Origin: Ureibacillus aquaedulcis
GTDB lineage: Bacteria; Bacillota; Bacilli; Bacillales_A; Planococcaceae
Length of the DNA: 64,000 bases
Direction: 5' to 3'
NCBI RefSeq assembly: GCF_030418165.1
Contig: NZ_JAUHTQ010000002.1
Location: 1-64,000 of the forward strand
Shown: in pieces, positions 18,302-26,588 of the stretch
Layout: the number at the start of each line of letters is the position of its first letter
How positions within the stretch are numbered: the first letter of the stretch is position 1
Translations under genes and position numbers: made by a program
The notes under the pieces: generated by a model
The model's database searches: none
Told to the model about the DNA's origin: nothing
What the model saw: only the letters and a program-made list of their open reading frames with translations

Positions 18302-18343
18302 GTGTAGGCAAAGTTGGCATCTAACTTGTCTGCACGTTTTTTT
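18302..18343 (+). terminator. Intrinsic terminator after ccdB
   Basis: Imperfect stem GTGTAGGCAAAGTT with AACTTGTCTGCAC, then seven T. Confidence 0.75.
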
Positions 18344-18639
18344 AAGTAGCATCATACAATTGATGTCTTTCGATGCCGTGCTGAGAATGCCTTTCTGGCA
18401 AAAGATCGGAAAATGGAGAAGTGTATAGTTTTAGCGTAACGGTAATCACACCGTATGGGATTACAGTATACTGTTTATGTACCAAAAAGTGATTTCCCAA
18501 TATGCTTTTTGTGGAAAAATTTTTTCATATACGGTATTATCAATACGTTATTTAACTTTAAAGTCTGCAGCAGGATATAAAACGGAAGATAAGGTAAAGA
18601 TAATACCAGTAGAGAGAGTTGACAGAGGAGGGAAGAGTT
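18344..18639. other. Intergenic region, no gene seen
   Basis: Between the ccdB terminator and the ccdC ribosome site I find no convincing reading frame on either strand, no tRNA and no known riboswitch. A short dyad GTAATC...GATTAC lies near 18440-18465. The ccdC promoter is presumably here. Confidence 0.5.
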
Positions 18640-19131
18640 ATGTTAGCAAATATACCTTCTCAATATTTTATTATTTTATCAACAGTGATGGCATTTTTAA
18701 TGGGTTTGTTTGTGATGATGGTACGCATACGTTCCCAAAAGAAACCCGTAAATGCAAAAAAAATATTAATTCCTCCAATTGCCATGTCATCTGGCGGATT
18801 AATGTTTATTTTTCAAGAATTTCGGGTTACGCCTATTCAAATTTTGGAAGCAGTCGCAGTGGGCGTCATTTTTTCTACCGTATTGATCGCCACATCCAAA
18901 TTCGAAGTGCGCAATGACGAAATTTATATGAAACGTTCAAAGGCATTTTTCTTTATATTAGCTGGATTATTAATCCTTCGTGTTCTTTTGAAAGTCTACC
19001 TTTCAGACTCTTTTGATGTCGGTGAACTTGCAGGAATGTTCTGGATACTTGCATTTTCTATGCTGTGGCCATGGAGACTTGCCATGTACTCCAGATACAA
19101 GAAAATCGAAAAAACATTATTGGCATCATAA
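18640..19131 (+). CDS. ccdC: CcdC membrane protein (YneJ)
   Basis: A 163-aa membrane protein with five hydrophobic segments; RIRSQKKPVNAKKILIPPI and the PWRLAMYSRYKKIEK tail fit CcdC/YneJ. It is the third gene of the conserved ccd cluster. In B. subtilis it is not strictly needed for cytochrome c maturation, so its function is unknown. I use the ATG at 18640, 6 nt after GAGGAGGG; a TTG at 18619 in frame lies upstream of that site. Ends at a strong terminator shared with the convergent DUF2621 gene. Confidence 0.9.
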   Translation: MLANIPSQYFIILSTVMAFLMGLFVMMVRIRSQKKPVNAKKILIPPIAMSSGGLMFIFQEFRVTPIQILEAVAVGVIFSTVLIATSKFEVRNDEIYMKRSKAFFFILAGLLILRVLLKVYLSDSFDVGELAGMFWILAFSMLWPWRLAMYSRYKKIEKTLLAS

Positions 19132-19134
19132 AGA

Positions 19135-19170
19135 AAAACGGGACCTTCCTTTAGAGGGTCCCGTTTTATT
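19135..19170. terminator. Bidirectional intrinsic terminator
   Basis: AAACGGGACC/GGTCCCGTTT stem flanked by A on one side and T on the other. It serves ccdC and the convergent gene at 19188. Confidence 0.9.
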
Positions 19171-19187
19171 TTAAGTATGTAGTAATG

Positions 19188-19622
19188 TTACTCGAAAAAA
19201 TGTTCGTATGGGGTAACATCAATATTTAATTCATCCAGTTTTTTTCTAAGGAATTTATGATCACGTTTAGGTGTTGCTATTATATACCCCCTAATAAGGA
19301 GGTCGTGAGTAATTGATTTAGCTTTTTCTTTTAAAGCGATCTCCCCAATTTTCCCCGCTATTTTCTCTTTTGCAACTTGACGAAACAAGTCAGGTACAGG
19401 GCTTACTAATTCATTCAGCAATTCCTTTGCATCCTCGCCCCATAAATGAATTGTTTTATCCAAGTAATAATTCTGCCAGTCCAAGTCTGATTTTCCGTCC
19501 TTTTTAGGCAATGCTTTCAGAAATTTGCGGAACATAAAGAATCCGCCGATCCCCATCAAGGTAATTAAGACAAATACCCAAAATAGGATAAACCACAAAA
19601 ACCAACCTTCCAAGTTGTTCAA
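19188..19622 (-). CDS. DUF2621 (YneK-like) membrane-anchored protein
   Basis: A 144-aa protein: one N-terminal membrane helix (FLWFILFWVFVLITLMGIGG) and a cytoplasmic domain with DWQNYYLDKTIHLWGEDAK, ending KLDELNIDVTPYEHFF. This matches the YneK/DUF2621 family of Bacillus-type spore formers, whose gene also neighbours ccdC in B. subtilis. Function is unknown. I start at the TTG at 19622, 6 nt after AGAGGTG; a longer open frame reaches 19745 but has no ribosome site and lacks protein-like composition. Confidence 0.82.
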   Translation of the reverse strand: MNNLEGWFLWFILFWVFVLITLMGIGGFFMFRKFLKALPKKDGKSDLDWQNYYLDKTIHLWGEDAKELLNELVSPVPDLFRQVAKEKIAGKIGEIALKEKAKSITHDLLIRGYIIATPKRDHKFLRKKLDELNIDVTPYEHFFE

Positions 19623-19743
19623 TCCGTTCACCTCTTTACTATCACTATTTCTTATTATAAAAGGAACCAAAAAAGTTTTCACTCTAAATGTCTCTTTTTT
19701 TAACGAAAATAGATATATATATAAGTGAAAGGAGGTGATACAC

Positions 19744-19962
19744 ATGGCAGCTTTTAATTTTGATAGTGCAGCAATTAGAATCTCTTATGTAACAGGTGTG
19801 GATGAACAAGGAAAATCAGTTATCACTTCAAAAACGTACCGAAATGTACGCAATAACGTTGAAGCCTCAGAAATACTGACAGTGGTACAAGCTATTTCAA
19901 GTCTAACAAGCCATAATTTTTTATTAGCGGAAAAGATCCTGACGGAAACTGTTGATGCGTAA
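19744..19962 (+). CDS. DUF1659 small protein
   Basis: A 72-aa protein opening AAFNFDSAAIRISYVTGVDEQ, with KTYRNVRNNV in the middle, which is the DUF1659 pattern. It sits 30 nt upstream of a DUF2922 gene and then a YvrJ gene, the usual trio in spore-forming Bacillales. The start follows a perfect AAAGGAGGTGA by 5 nt, one of the strongest ribosome sites in the window. Predicted small beta-rich soluble protein; no known function. Confidence 0.85.
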   Translation: MAAFNFDSAAIRISYVTGVDEQGKSVITSKTYRNVRNNVEASEILTVVQAISSLTSHNFLLAEKILTETVDA

Positions 19963-19992
19963 AAAACACTAAAAATGAAAGGAGCAATCTAA

Positions 19993-20220
19993 TTGACACA
20001 AGTTCTAGAATTAAAGTTTGATACTTCAAACGGTAAAACGTTGACTTTGACTGTAAATGAACCAAAGGAAAACTTAACACCAGCCGAAGTTGAGGGTGTG
20101 ATGCAAACCATTATAACTTCGGATATTTTTCAAAGCACCGGAAGTAGTTTAATCGGCATTAACCAAGCTCGTATTGTGGAGCGCACTGTATCAGAAATTG
20201 AATTCGTTGAAAGTATATAA
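19993..20220 (+). CDS. DUF2922 small protein
   Basis: A 75-aa protein, predicted beta-rich, opening TQVLELKFDTSNGKTLTLTV with a central NLTPAEVEGVMQTII and ending in a Val/Glu-rich strand, matching DUF2922. It uses a TTG start 8 nt after AAAGGAG. Cotranscribed with the upstream DUF1659 gene; the similar size and fold class of the two suggest related or partner subunits (inference). Function unknown. Confidence 0.85.
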   Translation: MTQVLELKFDTSNGKTLTLTVNEPKENLTPAEVEGVMQTIITSDIFQSTGSSLIGINQARIVERTVSEIEFVESI

Positions 20221-20232
20221 CGATTAAAAGTA

Positions 20233-20273
20233 AGTCGACAAATCCTCCACAGGGTTCTGTCGGCTTTCTCTTT
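20233..20273 (+). terminator. Weak intrinsic terminator or attenuator
   Basis: Eight-bp stem around a 17-nt loop, followed by a T/C-rich run. It would let only part of the transcription reach the yvrJ-like gene. Confidence 0.6.
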
Positions 20274-20302
20274 AAAATGTAAAAAAAGGAGGAAATTCGT
20301 TG

Positions 20303-20431
20303 ATGGAGGAATGGGTTCGTTTTATTCAAGAAATTGGTTTTCCTATAGTGGTTTCATTCTATTTGTTAAACCGTATCGAAACCAAACTTGAAGCAATACA
20401 CACTGCACTCGTGTCAATAAATCACCACTAA
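20303..20431 (+). CDS. YvrJ-family membrane peptide
   Basis: A 42-residue protein, MEEWVRFIQEIGFPIVVSFY at the start, then LLNRIETKLEAIHTAL. One hydrophobic segment followed by an amphipathic helix with the NRIETKLE motif is the YvrJ family signature. The ATG at 20303 follows AAGGAGGA by about 9 nt; a TTG immediately before it is an alternative. YvrJ genes repeatedly accompany DUF1659/DUF2922 genes. The arrangement resembles small holin-like membrane peptides, but no such activity is shown. Confidence 0.85.
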   Translation: MEEWVRFIQEIGFPIVVSFYLLNRIETKLEAIHTALVSINHH

Positions 20432-20555
20432 AATAAATGCCTTTAAGTGAGCAAAATGTGTTTCATTCACAAATTTGTTCGATATGTCCGAATTTGATTG
20501 GTTGTATGGTTTCAGATATTTCGATAAGATGAGAGAGGGAAAGAGGAGTTGAATA

Positions 20556-21161
20556 ATGTTGAATAGGAAATTAGCAGGTCTTATCGGAATACTTGTACTT
20601 TCTGTTGTCTTAAGTGCATGCAGCAATTATAAATTTAAAGCAGACACAGAATATGTAATTGAGGATTTTACGGCAACCAATCATAAAGGGGAAGAAGTAT
20701 CTCTTGAGAGCTTAAAAGGCAAGCCGTGGTTAGCGATGTTCATTTTTACAAATTGTAATACGATTTGTCAGCCAATGACATTCCATATGACTGAAATTCA
20801 AGATGCCCTGAAAGAGCGTGGAGTCGAAGATTATAACATCGTGGGATTCTCTGTAGACCCAGCAAACGATACTCCTGAAGTGCTATCTGATTATATAAGC
20901 AATTTCACGGTTTCAGATGATTCAAAATGGAATTTAGTAACCGGCTATGATCAAAAGTGGATAGAACAATTCGCATTAAATTCATTTAAATCATTAGTGA
21001 AAATGCCGAGCGATGGCGATCAAGTAATACATGGCTCTACCTTCTACCTAGTTGATGAGAACGGTGTGGCAGTGAAAAATTATCCCGGTTCTGAAGATGT
21101 ACCAGTAGATACAATTGCGATTGATATGGAAACTCTGATTCAGGAACGATTAGGAAAATAA
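20556..21161 (+). CDS. SCO1/SenC-type copper lipoprotein
   Basis: A 201-aa lipoprotein (lipobox LSAC, Cys22) with a thioredoxin-like SCO domain. Copper ligands are Cys67 and Cys71 in FTNCNTICQPM and His159 in VIHGSTF. SCO proteins (B. subtilis YpmQ/BsSco) deliver copper to the CuA centre of cytochrome c oxidase or keep its thiols reduced, on the outer face of the membrane. This fits with the ccdA block a few kb upstream, though they are not cotranscribed. Own promoter region and terminator. Confidence 0.92.
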   Translation: MLNRKLAGLIGILVLSVVLSACSNYKFKADTEYVIEDFTATNHKGEEVSLESLKGKPWLAMFIFTNCNTICQPMTFHMTEIQDALKERGVEDYNIVGFSVDPANDTPEVLSDYISNFTVSDDSKWNLVTGYDQKWIEQFALNSFKSLVKMPSDGDQVIHGSTFYLVDENGVAVKNYPGSEDVPVDTIAIDMETLIQERLGK

Positions 21162-21171
21162 TTAAATGCTT

Positions 21172-21205
21172 AAGAGCCAGGCTTTTTAAAAGCCTGGCTC
21201 TTTTT
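21172..21205 (+). terminator. Intrinsic terminator after the SCO gene
   Basis: AGAGCCAGGCTTTT/AAAAGCCTGGCTCT hairpin with T5. It also lies at the end of the convergent metI-type gene. Confidence 0.95.
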
Positions 21206-21225
21206 AGTGGTTGGAGAAAGGAAAT

Positions 21226-22341
21226 TTAAAATTCGCTTCTTAACTGTTCAAATACTTGCTTAAGGTCGGCAATAATGTCTTCTGCTTCCTCAACACCTAC
21301 CGAAAAACGGAGTAAACGATCATCTACGCCCCGTGCAACCCGTTCTTCATATGGAATGTCCGCATGTGTTTGTGTAGCAGGGTAAGTGATAAAGCTTTCA
21401 ACACCACCAAGGCTCTCTGCAAATGTAATTAATTGAATTTTTTGCAGAAACGGATTTACCATTTCGGCACTTTTTACACGGAAAGAAAGCATGCCGCCTT
21501 TACCAGTGTAAAGTACATCAGTAACCAGTGGTTCTGTTTCTAAATAAGCTGCTACTTGTTTACCATTTGAATCGTGTTGCTTCAAACGTAAATGCATCGT
21601 TTTTAACCCTCGAATAACTAGCCAGCTATCCATTGGCGACAGCACTAATCCCATGCCATTGTGTGCAAAAGCCAACTTTTCGCATAGCTCCTGGCCCTTT
21701 GCAACAACCAATCCGGCTAACACATCGTTATGGCCTGCGATATACTTTGTTGCACTATGCAACACGATGTCAGCACCATGTTCGATTGGGCGTTGGAAGT
21801 ATGGTGTATAGAATGTATTGTCTACGATAAATAGCAAATTATGTTTTTTGCATATGCTTGCAAAGATATCTAGATCAAATTCTATCATTAGTGGGTTCGT
21901 AGGCGTTTCCAAGAAAATTGCCTTCGTATTTTCATTAATTAATCCTTCAATCTCTTCCAAGGAAGCAAAATAGACCGGATTAATATTATACGTTTCACCA
22001 AATGTTTTTAATAATCGGTATGTACCACCATAAATATCATCCGGAACGATAATTTCATCACCGGGTTTGAAAAGAGACAAGATCAGTTGTACAGCAGCCA
22101 TTCCTGAGCTGCATGCATAACCTGCATCGCCATTTTCTAAATCGGCAATCCCTTTTTCAAGAATTTCGCGTGTCGGATTTTTAGTACGTGTATAGTCGTA
22201 GCCAGTGGATTGTCCAATACCAGCATGTTTATATGCTGTTGACATGTAAATTGGAGGATTGACTGCTCCTGTTTTAGCATCACTTAAGTTACCTAACTGA
22301 ACTAGTTTCGTTTCGATTGAACGTTTTGTCACTTTTCTCAC
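21226..22341 (-). CDS. metI: Cystathionine gamma-synthase / O-acetylhomoserine sulfhydrylase, MetI-like
   Basis: A 371-aa PLP enzyme of the Cys/Met metabolism family. The Schiff-base Lys199 lies in HSATKYIAGHNDVLAG, and YDYTRTKNPTR and SSGMAA complete the cofactor site. Length and the GHNDVLAG pattern match MetI (trans-sulfuration or direct sulfhydrylation of O-acetylhomoserine) better than MetC. It would use the product of the metA gene at 60415. GTG start at 22341 close to AAGGAAAG; a second GTG 12 nt on is possible. No SAM riboswitch is visible upstream here, and no metC follows. Confidence 0.85.
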   Translation of the reverse strand: MRKVTKRSIETKLVQLGNLSDAKTGAVNPPIYMSTAYKHAGIGQSTGYDYTRTKNPTREILEKGIADLENGDAGYACSSGMAAVQLILSLFKPGDEIIVPDDIYGGTYRLLKTFGETYNINPVYFASLEEIEGLINENTKAIFLETPTNPLMIEFDLDIFASICKKHNLLFIVDNTFYTPYFQRPIEHGADIVLHSATKYIAGHNDVLAGLVVAKGQELCEKLAFAHNGMGLVLSPMDSWLVIRGLKTMHLRLKQHDSNGKQVAAYLETEPLVTDVLYTGKGGMLSFRVKSAEMVNPFLQKIQLITFAESLGGVESFITYPATQTHADIPYEERVARGVDDRLLRFSVGVEEAEDIIADLKQVFEQLRSEF

Positions 22342-22514
22342 TCTTTCCTTTTGAATGCATTCACCAAATATTATGATAGATCAATTTTATTGATTATTAA
22401 TACAATTTATCATGTTAAATTACTGAAAACAATACTATTACCGCACAATTAATTAGCTATAGCGCAAATTTCAATAGTTTTTAATAAAAAGGGGTGAACC
22501 ATTTTGACATTATC

Positions 22515-22910
22515 TTAAATATGATTATTGTTTTTTAGTAGATCTCTGATTTCTTTTAATAGCTCCTCTTTCGGATCTAATTCTGGTGTTGTTGGTTCCT
22601 GTGCGACTTGCTCTTTCTTTTTGTGATTTATTTTACTAAGAACCCGAAGCGCCATAAAGATTGAAAAGGCGATTATTAAAAAGTCGATGATAGATTGAAT
22701 AAATTCACCTAGTTTCACTTGAGCTTCCCCGGAACCAAACATAAAACTTTCTGTTAAATCAATTCCGCCTGTTAGCATTCCGACAATGGGCATAATGATG
22801 TTTTCTACTAAAGAAGTGACAATTTTACCGAATGCACCTCCAATCACAACCCCGATGGCCAAATCAAGTATATTTCCCTTCATTGCAAATTCTTTGAATT
22901 CTTTCCACAT
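22515..22910 (-). CDS. mscL: Large-conductance mechanosensitive channel MscL
   Basis: A 131-aa channel protein: N-terminal helix MWKEFKEFAMKGNILDLAIG, TM1 with the pore-lining GVVIGGAFGKIVTSLVENII, a periplasm-side loop, TM2 near residues 63-85 and a C-terminal charged helix. These are textbook MscL features. It opens under extreme membrane tension to release solutes on hypo-osmotic shock. The start follows AAGGAGATGC by 5 nt. It is monocistronic. Confidence 0.97.
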   Translation of the reverse strand: MWKEFKEFAMKGNILDLAIGVVIGGAFGKIVTSLVENIIMPIVGMLTGGIDLTESFMFGSGEAQVKLGEFIQSIIDFLIIAFSIFMALRVLSKINHKKKEQVAQEPTTPELDPKEELLKEIRDLLKNNNHI

Positions 22911-23047
22911 TTATTGCATCTCCTTGCTCTTTATTATTTACTTAGTATAGAATGAACCTTTCAAAGAATCTAATAATCTACGCATATTGCTGAAGTAAAT
23001 CTTATGTAAAATAGAATGGAATGAAGGTACTTGTGGATGTGTAAAAG

Positions 23048-23734
23048 ATGAAAAGCAAAAAAAAGAAGAAAAAAACACCTATTTTAAGTCCAGGTGTAAA
23101 ATTATTCCTTATCATTTTATTAATCCCCATTTCAATTACGGTTTATTCCCTCGTCTTCTTTACTTGGGAAAACCTAAGGAATCTACCAATTATCCAAAAC
23201 TTATCTCAAGGTGAGACAGAGGACATTCAGGGAGAATTTGATCTTCAAATACCGGAAGAATATATCCCGGTTTATATATCGGCAGCAAAAGCTTACCATA
23301 TTCCTTGGACGCTGCTAGCAGCACACCATCGTGTGGAAACTCGCTTTTCTACTATGAAGTCCCTTGTCTCTCCAGTTGGGGCAGAAGGGCATATGCAATT
23401 TATGCCATGTACTTTTGTGGGTTGGAGTCATCCAACATGTTCGGATCTAGGAGAAGGCGATATACCTGAAGCAGAAAAAACAAATCCTGAAGTCATTAAA
23501 AAATATGGTGGATATGGTGTAGATGCAAATGGAGATGGCGTTGCGGATCCATTTGATATTGAAGATGCCATTTTCAGTGCTGCAAATTATCTATCGCGTT
23601 CAGGTGCGTCGGACGGAGAACTTAAAAAAGCTATATTCAATTACAATCATAGTGAAGAATATGTGGATGATATTTTATATTACTATCATCAATATGAACA
23701 ACAAAGTGAAGATTTGCTACAATCTGTTAAATAG
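23048..23734 (+). CDS. Membrane-anchored lytic transglycosylase
   Basis: A 228-aa protein with a lysine-rich start (KSKKKKKK), one membrane anchor (residues 18-39) and a lysozyme-like SLT domain outside. The catalytic Glu97 is in HRVETRFS, followed by the family motif PVGAEGHMQFMP, where the usual PxGAxGxMQ pattern is clear, and a calcium-loop-like DANGDGVADPFD at 159-170. It would cleave the glycan strands of peptidoglycan. Single gene with its own terminator; the neighbouring divergent mscL may be coincidental. Confidence 0.88.
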   Translation: MKSKKKKKKTPILSPGVKLFLIILLIPISITVYSLVFFTWENLRNLPIIQNLSQGETEDIQGEFDLQIPEEYIPVYISAAKAYHIPWTLLAAHHRVETRFSTMKSLVSPVGAEGHMQFMPCTFVGWSHPTCSDLGEGDIPEAEKTNPEVIKKYGGYGVDANGDGVADPFDIEDAIFSAANYLSRSGASDGELKKAIFNYNHSEEYVDDILYYYHQYEQQSEDLLQSVK

Positions 23735-23774
23735 CAGGGATTTGTTTATACTGCATCTTCAAGAAGAACCGAAA

Positions 23775-23808
23775 AAAAGAACTCAACCGCAGTTGAGTTC
23801 TTTCTTTA
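23775..23808. terminator. Intrinsic terminator, convergent gap
   Basis: AAGAACTCAAC/GTTGAGTTCTT hairpin with T-rich flank, between the transglycosylase and the convergent small membrane gene. Confidence 0.9.
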
Positions 23809-23820
23809 AATTATATCTTA

Positions 23821-24078
23821 TTATGTTGCTTTGCGCATTGATCGCATAATTAAGCTTACGATAAAGATAAGAACAATTGCACCAATCAGGGCAGGGAATA
23901 CATAGAAATCAGATACTTGCCAACCCCAGTCACCCAAGATTGCACTACCAATCCAAGATCCAATAATACCTGCAATAATATTTCCGATAATACCTCCAGG
24001 AACATCTCTACCGATAATAACTCCCGCTAACCAACCTAGTACTCCGCCGATAATTAAAAACCAAATGAAACTCATCAT
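23821..24078 (-). CDS. GlsB/YeaQ/YmgE-family small membrane protein
   Basis: An 85-aa glycine-rich protein of three membrane helices: FLIIGGVLGWLAGVIIG, then the conserved GRDVPGGIIGNIIAGIIGS and SWIGSAI, then a last hydrophobic helix and a basic tail. This is the transglycosylase-associated/YmgE family, generally stress-responsive; in enterococci GlsB relatives are envelope-stress proteins. The name does not imply transglycosylase activity. The start follows AAAAGGAG by 11 nt. It is monocistronic. Confidence 0.92.
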   Translation of the reverse strand: MMSFIWFLIIGGVLGWLAGVIIGRDVPGGIIGNIIAGIIGSWIGSAILGDWGWQVSDFYVFPALIGAIVLIFIVSLIMRSMRKAT

Positions 24079-24295
24079 ATGATTGTCAACTCCTTTTTTA
24101 TTTGATAAAAGCGTGTACTAACTTATAACCTAAAAAAAGATATTCTAAACTTATTTGAATCCACCTACTAGTTAATACAGCTTTTCAATAAGTAATATGT
24201 ACATTTTTTAGTGAACAAATGCATAAAGAAAATTTTATTGCCGAGGTATTATTAATATTAAGGAAAAAATAAGTTCACAATTTATTCAAAATATT

Positions 24296-24324
24296 TTGAT
24301 TTTTTATAAATTGAGGAGTATAAT
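24296..24324 (+). promoter_or_regulatory. Sigma-A promoter of the 35-codon gene
   Basis: TTGATT (24296-24301), 17-bp spacer, TATAAT (24319-24324), 44 bp upstream of the small gene's ATG. Confidence 0.7.
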
Positions 24325-24368
24325 TTCTTCAAGCAGTACAAAATATAATTTATAATGAGGTGTTTTAT

Positions 24369-24476
24369 ATGAATATGAAAGTAATGAAAAAATTAAATCG
24401 CCAAGGGTTAGTAATTGCCTTTCTTCACGCCGTCATATTGTTAAACCTCTCATTAGATTTGCTCTATATAAATTAA
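24369..24476 (+). CDS. 35-residue Leu/Ile/Val-rich hydrophobic peptide
   Basis: A complete miniature gene: sigma-A promoter, GAGGTG ribosome site 6 nt before the ATG, 35 codons and a strong terminator 14 nt past the stop. The peptide begins MNMKVMKKLNRQG and continues in a hydrophobic segment (VIAFLHAVILLNLSLDLL). Fifteen of 35 residues are Leu, Ile or Val. It lies about 440 bp ahead of ilvD, so a leader-peptide role in branched-chain control is possible, but the distance and the separate ilvD promoter make a small membrane protein equally likely. I do not recognise a family. Confidence 0.6.
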   Translation: MNMKVMKKLNRQGLVIAFLHAVILLNLSLDLLYIN

Positions 24477-24490
24477 TCTATATTTATTTT

Positions 24491-24516
24491 GCCCAGCTAT
24501 TTAGCTGGGCTTTTAT
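24491..24516 (+). terminator. Intrinsic terminator after the 35-codon gene
   Basis: GCCCAGCTA/TAGCTGGGC hairpin followed by T4 and A/T-rich sequence. Confidence 0.9.
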
Positions 24517-24719
24517 TATGTTTAATTAAAATTTCAGCAATATAAGCTAACATTTTTATGGTACTTCTCTTTATAAAGAGGTTTAGAAACAACTTGGTGT
24601 AATTATCTATTTTTTATGCAGGTTTGAAAAATAAAAAATTTTATTAAATTTTTGAAAAAACTAATTAAAACAGAAGAAAATATACAATAGCAAGTATGTA
24701 AACGATTTCATTATTTATG

Positions 24720-24786
24720 AATTTTTAGAATTTTATAAATAATTACAAAAATCATATTGACTCTGCATGCTTTTTTGTACTATGAT
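24720..24786 (+). promoter_or_regulatory. ilvD promoter with a CodY-like box upstream
   Basis: TTGACT (24757-24762), 18-bp spacer, TATGAT (24781-24786). A 15-mer at 24720-24734 (AATTTTTAGAATTTT) matches the CodY consensus AATTTTCWGAAAATT at 12 of 15 positions. CodY is the usual branched-chain repressor in Bacillales. In this AT-rich DNA such matches are common, so the operator part is weak. The remaining 24517-24917 holds no other gene that I can see. Confidence 0.55.
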
Positions 24787-24917
24787 AGCAACAATTTAAG
24801 AAGTTCGTTAATTAGAAAACGAACAAAATGATGTTACAGTAAGTAACTGATGGATTACATTTTTAATACTATCTATCTCTTGATAAAGTAATAGATATTC
24901 ATGAGGGGCGTTTCAAA

Positions 24918-26588
24918 ATGAGAAGTGACATGATTAAAGTAGGGGTTGATCGTGCTCCTCACCGTAGTCTTTTATATGCTACAGGGAAAGTAAAAGCAAA
25001 AGATCTAGGTAAGCCATTTATCGGTGTTTGTAATTCGTATATCGATATCATTCCAGGGCACGTACATTTACGCGGTTTTGCTGATGTTGTAAAAGAAGCG
25101 ATTATTGAAGCCGGTGGAATTCCATTCGAATTTAACACAATCGGTGTAGATGATGGAATAGCGATGGGCCATATTGGAATGCGTTATTCACTGCCTAGCC
25201 GCGAGTTAATTGCAGACTCGGCTGAAACGGTTATTAACGCACACTGGTTTGATGGAGTGTTCTACATTCCGAATTGCGACAAAATTACACCGGGAATGTT
25301 AATGGCTGCTGTACGTACAAACGTACCGTCCATTTTCGTATCAGGTGGACCGATGGAAGCAGGTGTTTCTGCATCAGGTAAACAATTATCATTAACATCT
25401 GTATTTGAAGGTGTTGGAGCTCATAAATCCGGTAATATGTCAGCAGAAGAATTATTGGATATTGAGAATAATGCTTGTCCGACATGCGGTTCCTGCTCGG
25501 GTATGTTTACAGCCAACTCCATGAACTGCCTAATGGAGATGCTTGGTGTAGCACTTCCTGGTAACGGTACTATTGTTGCAACAAGTGAGCAAAGATATGA
25601 ATTGATTCGAGAAGCGGCAAAACAATTAGTCCGTATGGTAAAAGAAGATATTAAACCACGGGATATAATTACTAAAGAAGCAATTGACGATGCATTCGCT
25701 TTAGATATGGCAATGGGTGGTTCCACAAATACTGTTCTACATACATTAGCGATTGCTAACGAAGCAGAAATTGAATATAACTTAGAGGACATCAACAAAG
25801 TAGCTGCCCGTGTACCATACTTGGCAAAAATTATGCCAGCATCCGATATCTCAATGGACGATATTAATAAAGCTGGTGGTGTGAGCTCTATCATCAATGA
25901 GTTAACAAAGATTCCGGGTGCTATTCATCCTGATCGAATTACAGTTGCCGGCCAAACGATGCGTGAACTTGTAAAAGATCACAAGATAACTAACGACCAG
26001 GTAATTCGTACACATGATAATCCTTATAGTCCAGTTGGTGGTCTATCCGTATTATTTGGCAATCTAGCGCCTGAAGGATCTGTTATCAAGGTAGGTGCTG
26101 TTGACCCATCCATTCAAACTTTTGTTGGCGACGCGATTGTATTTGATTCACAAGATGAAGCACAAGAGGCAATCGACAATGGTATCGTAAAAGAAGGGCA
26201 TGTTGTCGTTATCCGATATGAAGGTCCAAAAGGCGGTCCGGGAATGCCTGAAATGCTTGCTCCAACATCAGCAATTATGGGGCGCGGTTTAGGAACGAAG
26301 GTAGCTTTAATTACGGATGGCCGTTTTAGTGGGGCATCACGTGGTATTTCAATTGGCCATATATCGCCTGAAGCGGCAGAAGGCGGTCCGATTGCATTAA
26401 TCGAGAATGGTGATAAAATCATCATTGACTTGCCAAATAGAACGATAAATCTGGATGTATCAGAAGAAATATTGGCTGAACGTCGATTAAACTTGAAACC
26501 ATTTGAACCGAAAATCCAAAAAGGTTGGTTGGCAAGGTATTCAAAACTTGTAACAAATGCGTCTAAAGGCGGAATTATGAAAATATAA
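24918..26588 (+). CDS. ilvD: Dihydroxy-acid dehydratase IlvD
   Basis: A 556-aa iron-sulfur dehydratase that converts 2,3-dihydroxy-3-methyl(iso)valerate to the 2-keto acids of valine and isoleucine synthesis. Cluster cysteines lie in [10 protein letters not shown] and [11 protein letters not shown], and MGRGLG and [15 protein letters not shown] are near-invariant IlvD segments. Start ATG with GAGGGGCG upstream. It heads the branched-chain block from its own promoter and is separated from ilvB by the T-box leader, so it can be expressed separately from ilvBNC-leuABCD. Confidence 0.98.
   Translation: MRSDMIKVGVDRAPHRSLLYATGKVKAKDLGKPFIGVCNSYIDIIPGHVHLRGFADVVKEAIIEAGGIPFEFNTIGVDDGIAMGHIGMRYSLPSRELIADSAETVINAHWFDGVFYIPNCDKITPGMLMAAVRTNVPSIFVSGGPMEAGVSASGKQLSLTSVFEGVGAHKSGNMSAEELLDIENNACPTCGSCSGMFTANSMNCLMEMLGVALPGNGTIVATSEQRYELIREAAKQLVRMVKEDIKPRDIITKEAIDDAFALDMAMGGSTNTVLHTLAIANEAEIEYNLEDINKVAARVPYLAKIMPASDISMDDINKAGGVSSIINELTKIPGAIHPDRITVAGQTMRELVKDHKITNDQVIRTHDNPYSPVGGLSVLFGNLAPEGSVIKVGAVDPSIQTFVGDAIVFDSQDEAQEAIDNGIVKEGHVVVIRYEGPKGGPGMPEMLAPTSAIMGRGLGTKVALITDGRFSGASRGISIGHISPEAAEGGPIALIENGDKIIIDLPNRTINLDVSEEILAERRLNLKPFEPKIQKGWLARYSKLVTNASKGGIMKI

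Noticed and set aside
18344-18400. CTGAGA resembling a TPP (thi-box) riboswitch
   Set aside because: None of the other conserved TPP segments follows, and ccdC is not a thiamine gene.
18477-18917. 146-codon frame overlapping the ccdC gene start
   Set aside because: Starts in the intergenic gap without a ribosome site and runs out of frame through ccdC; translation is Ser/Tyr/Ile-rich noise.
22342-22514. SAM riboswitch ahead of the metI-type gene
   Set aside because: The conserved aptamer segments are absent in the leader on the minus strand.
24230-24305. Further CodY-like boxes around the small-peptide promoter
   Set aside because: Four or more mismatches to the consensus in very AT-rich DNA; indistinguishable from background.
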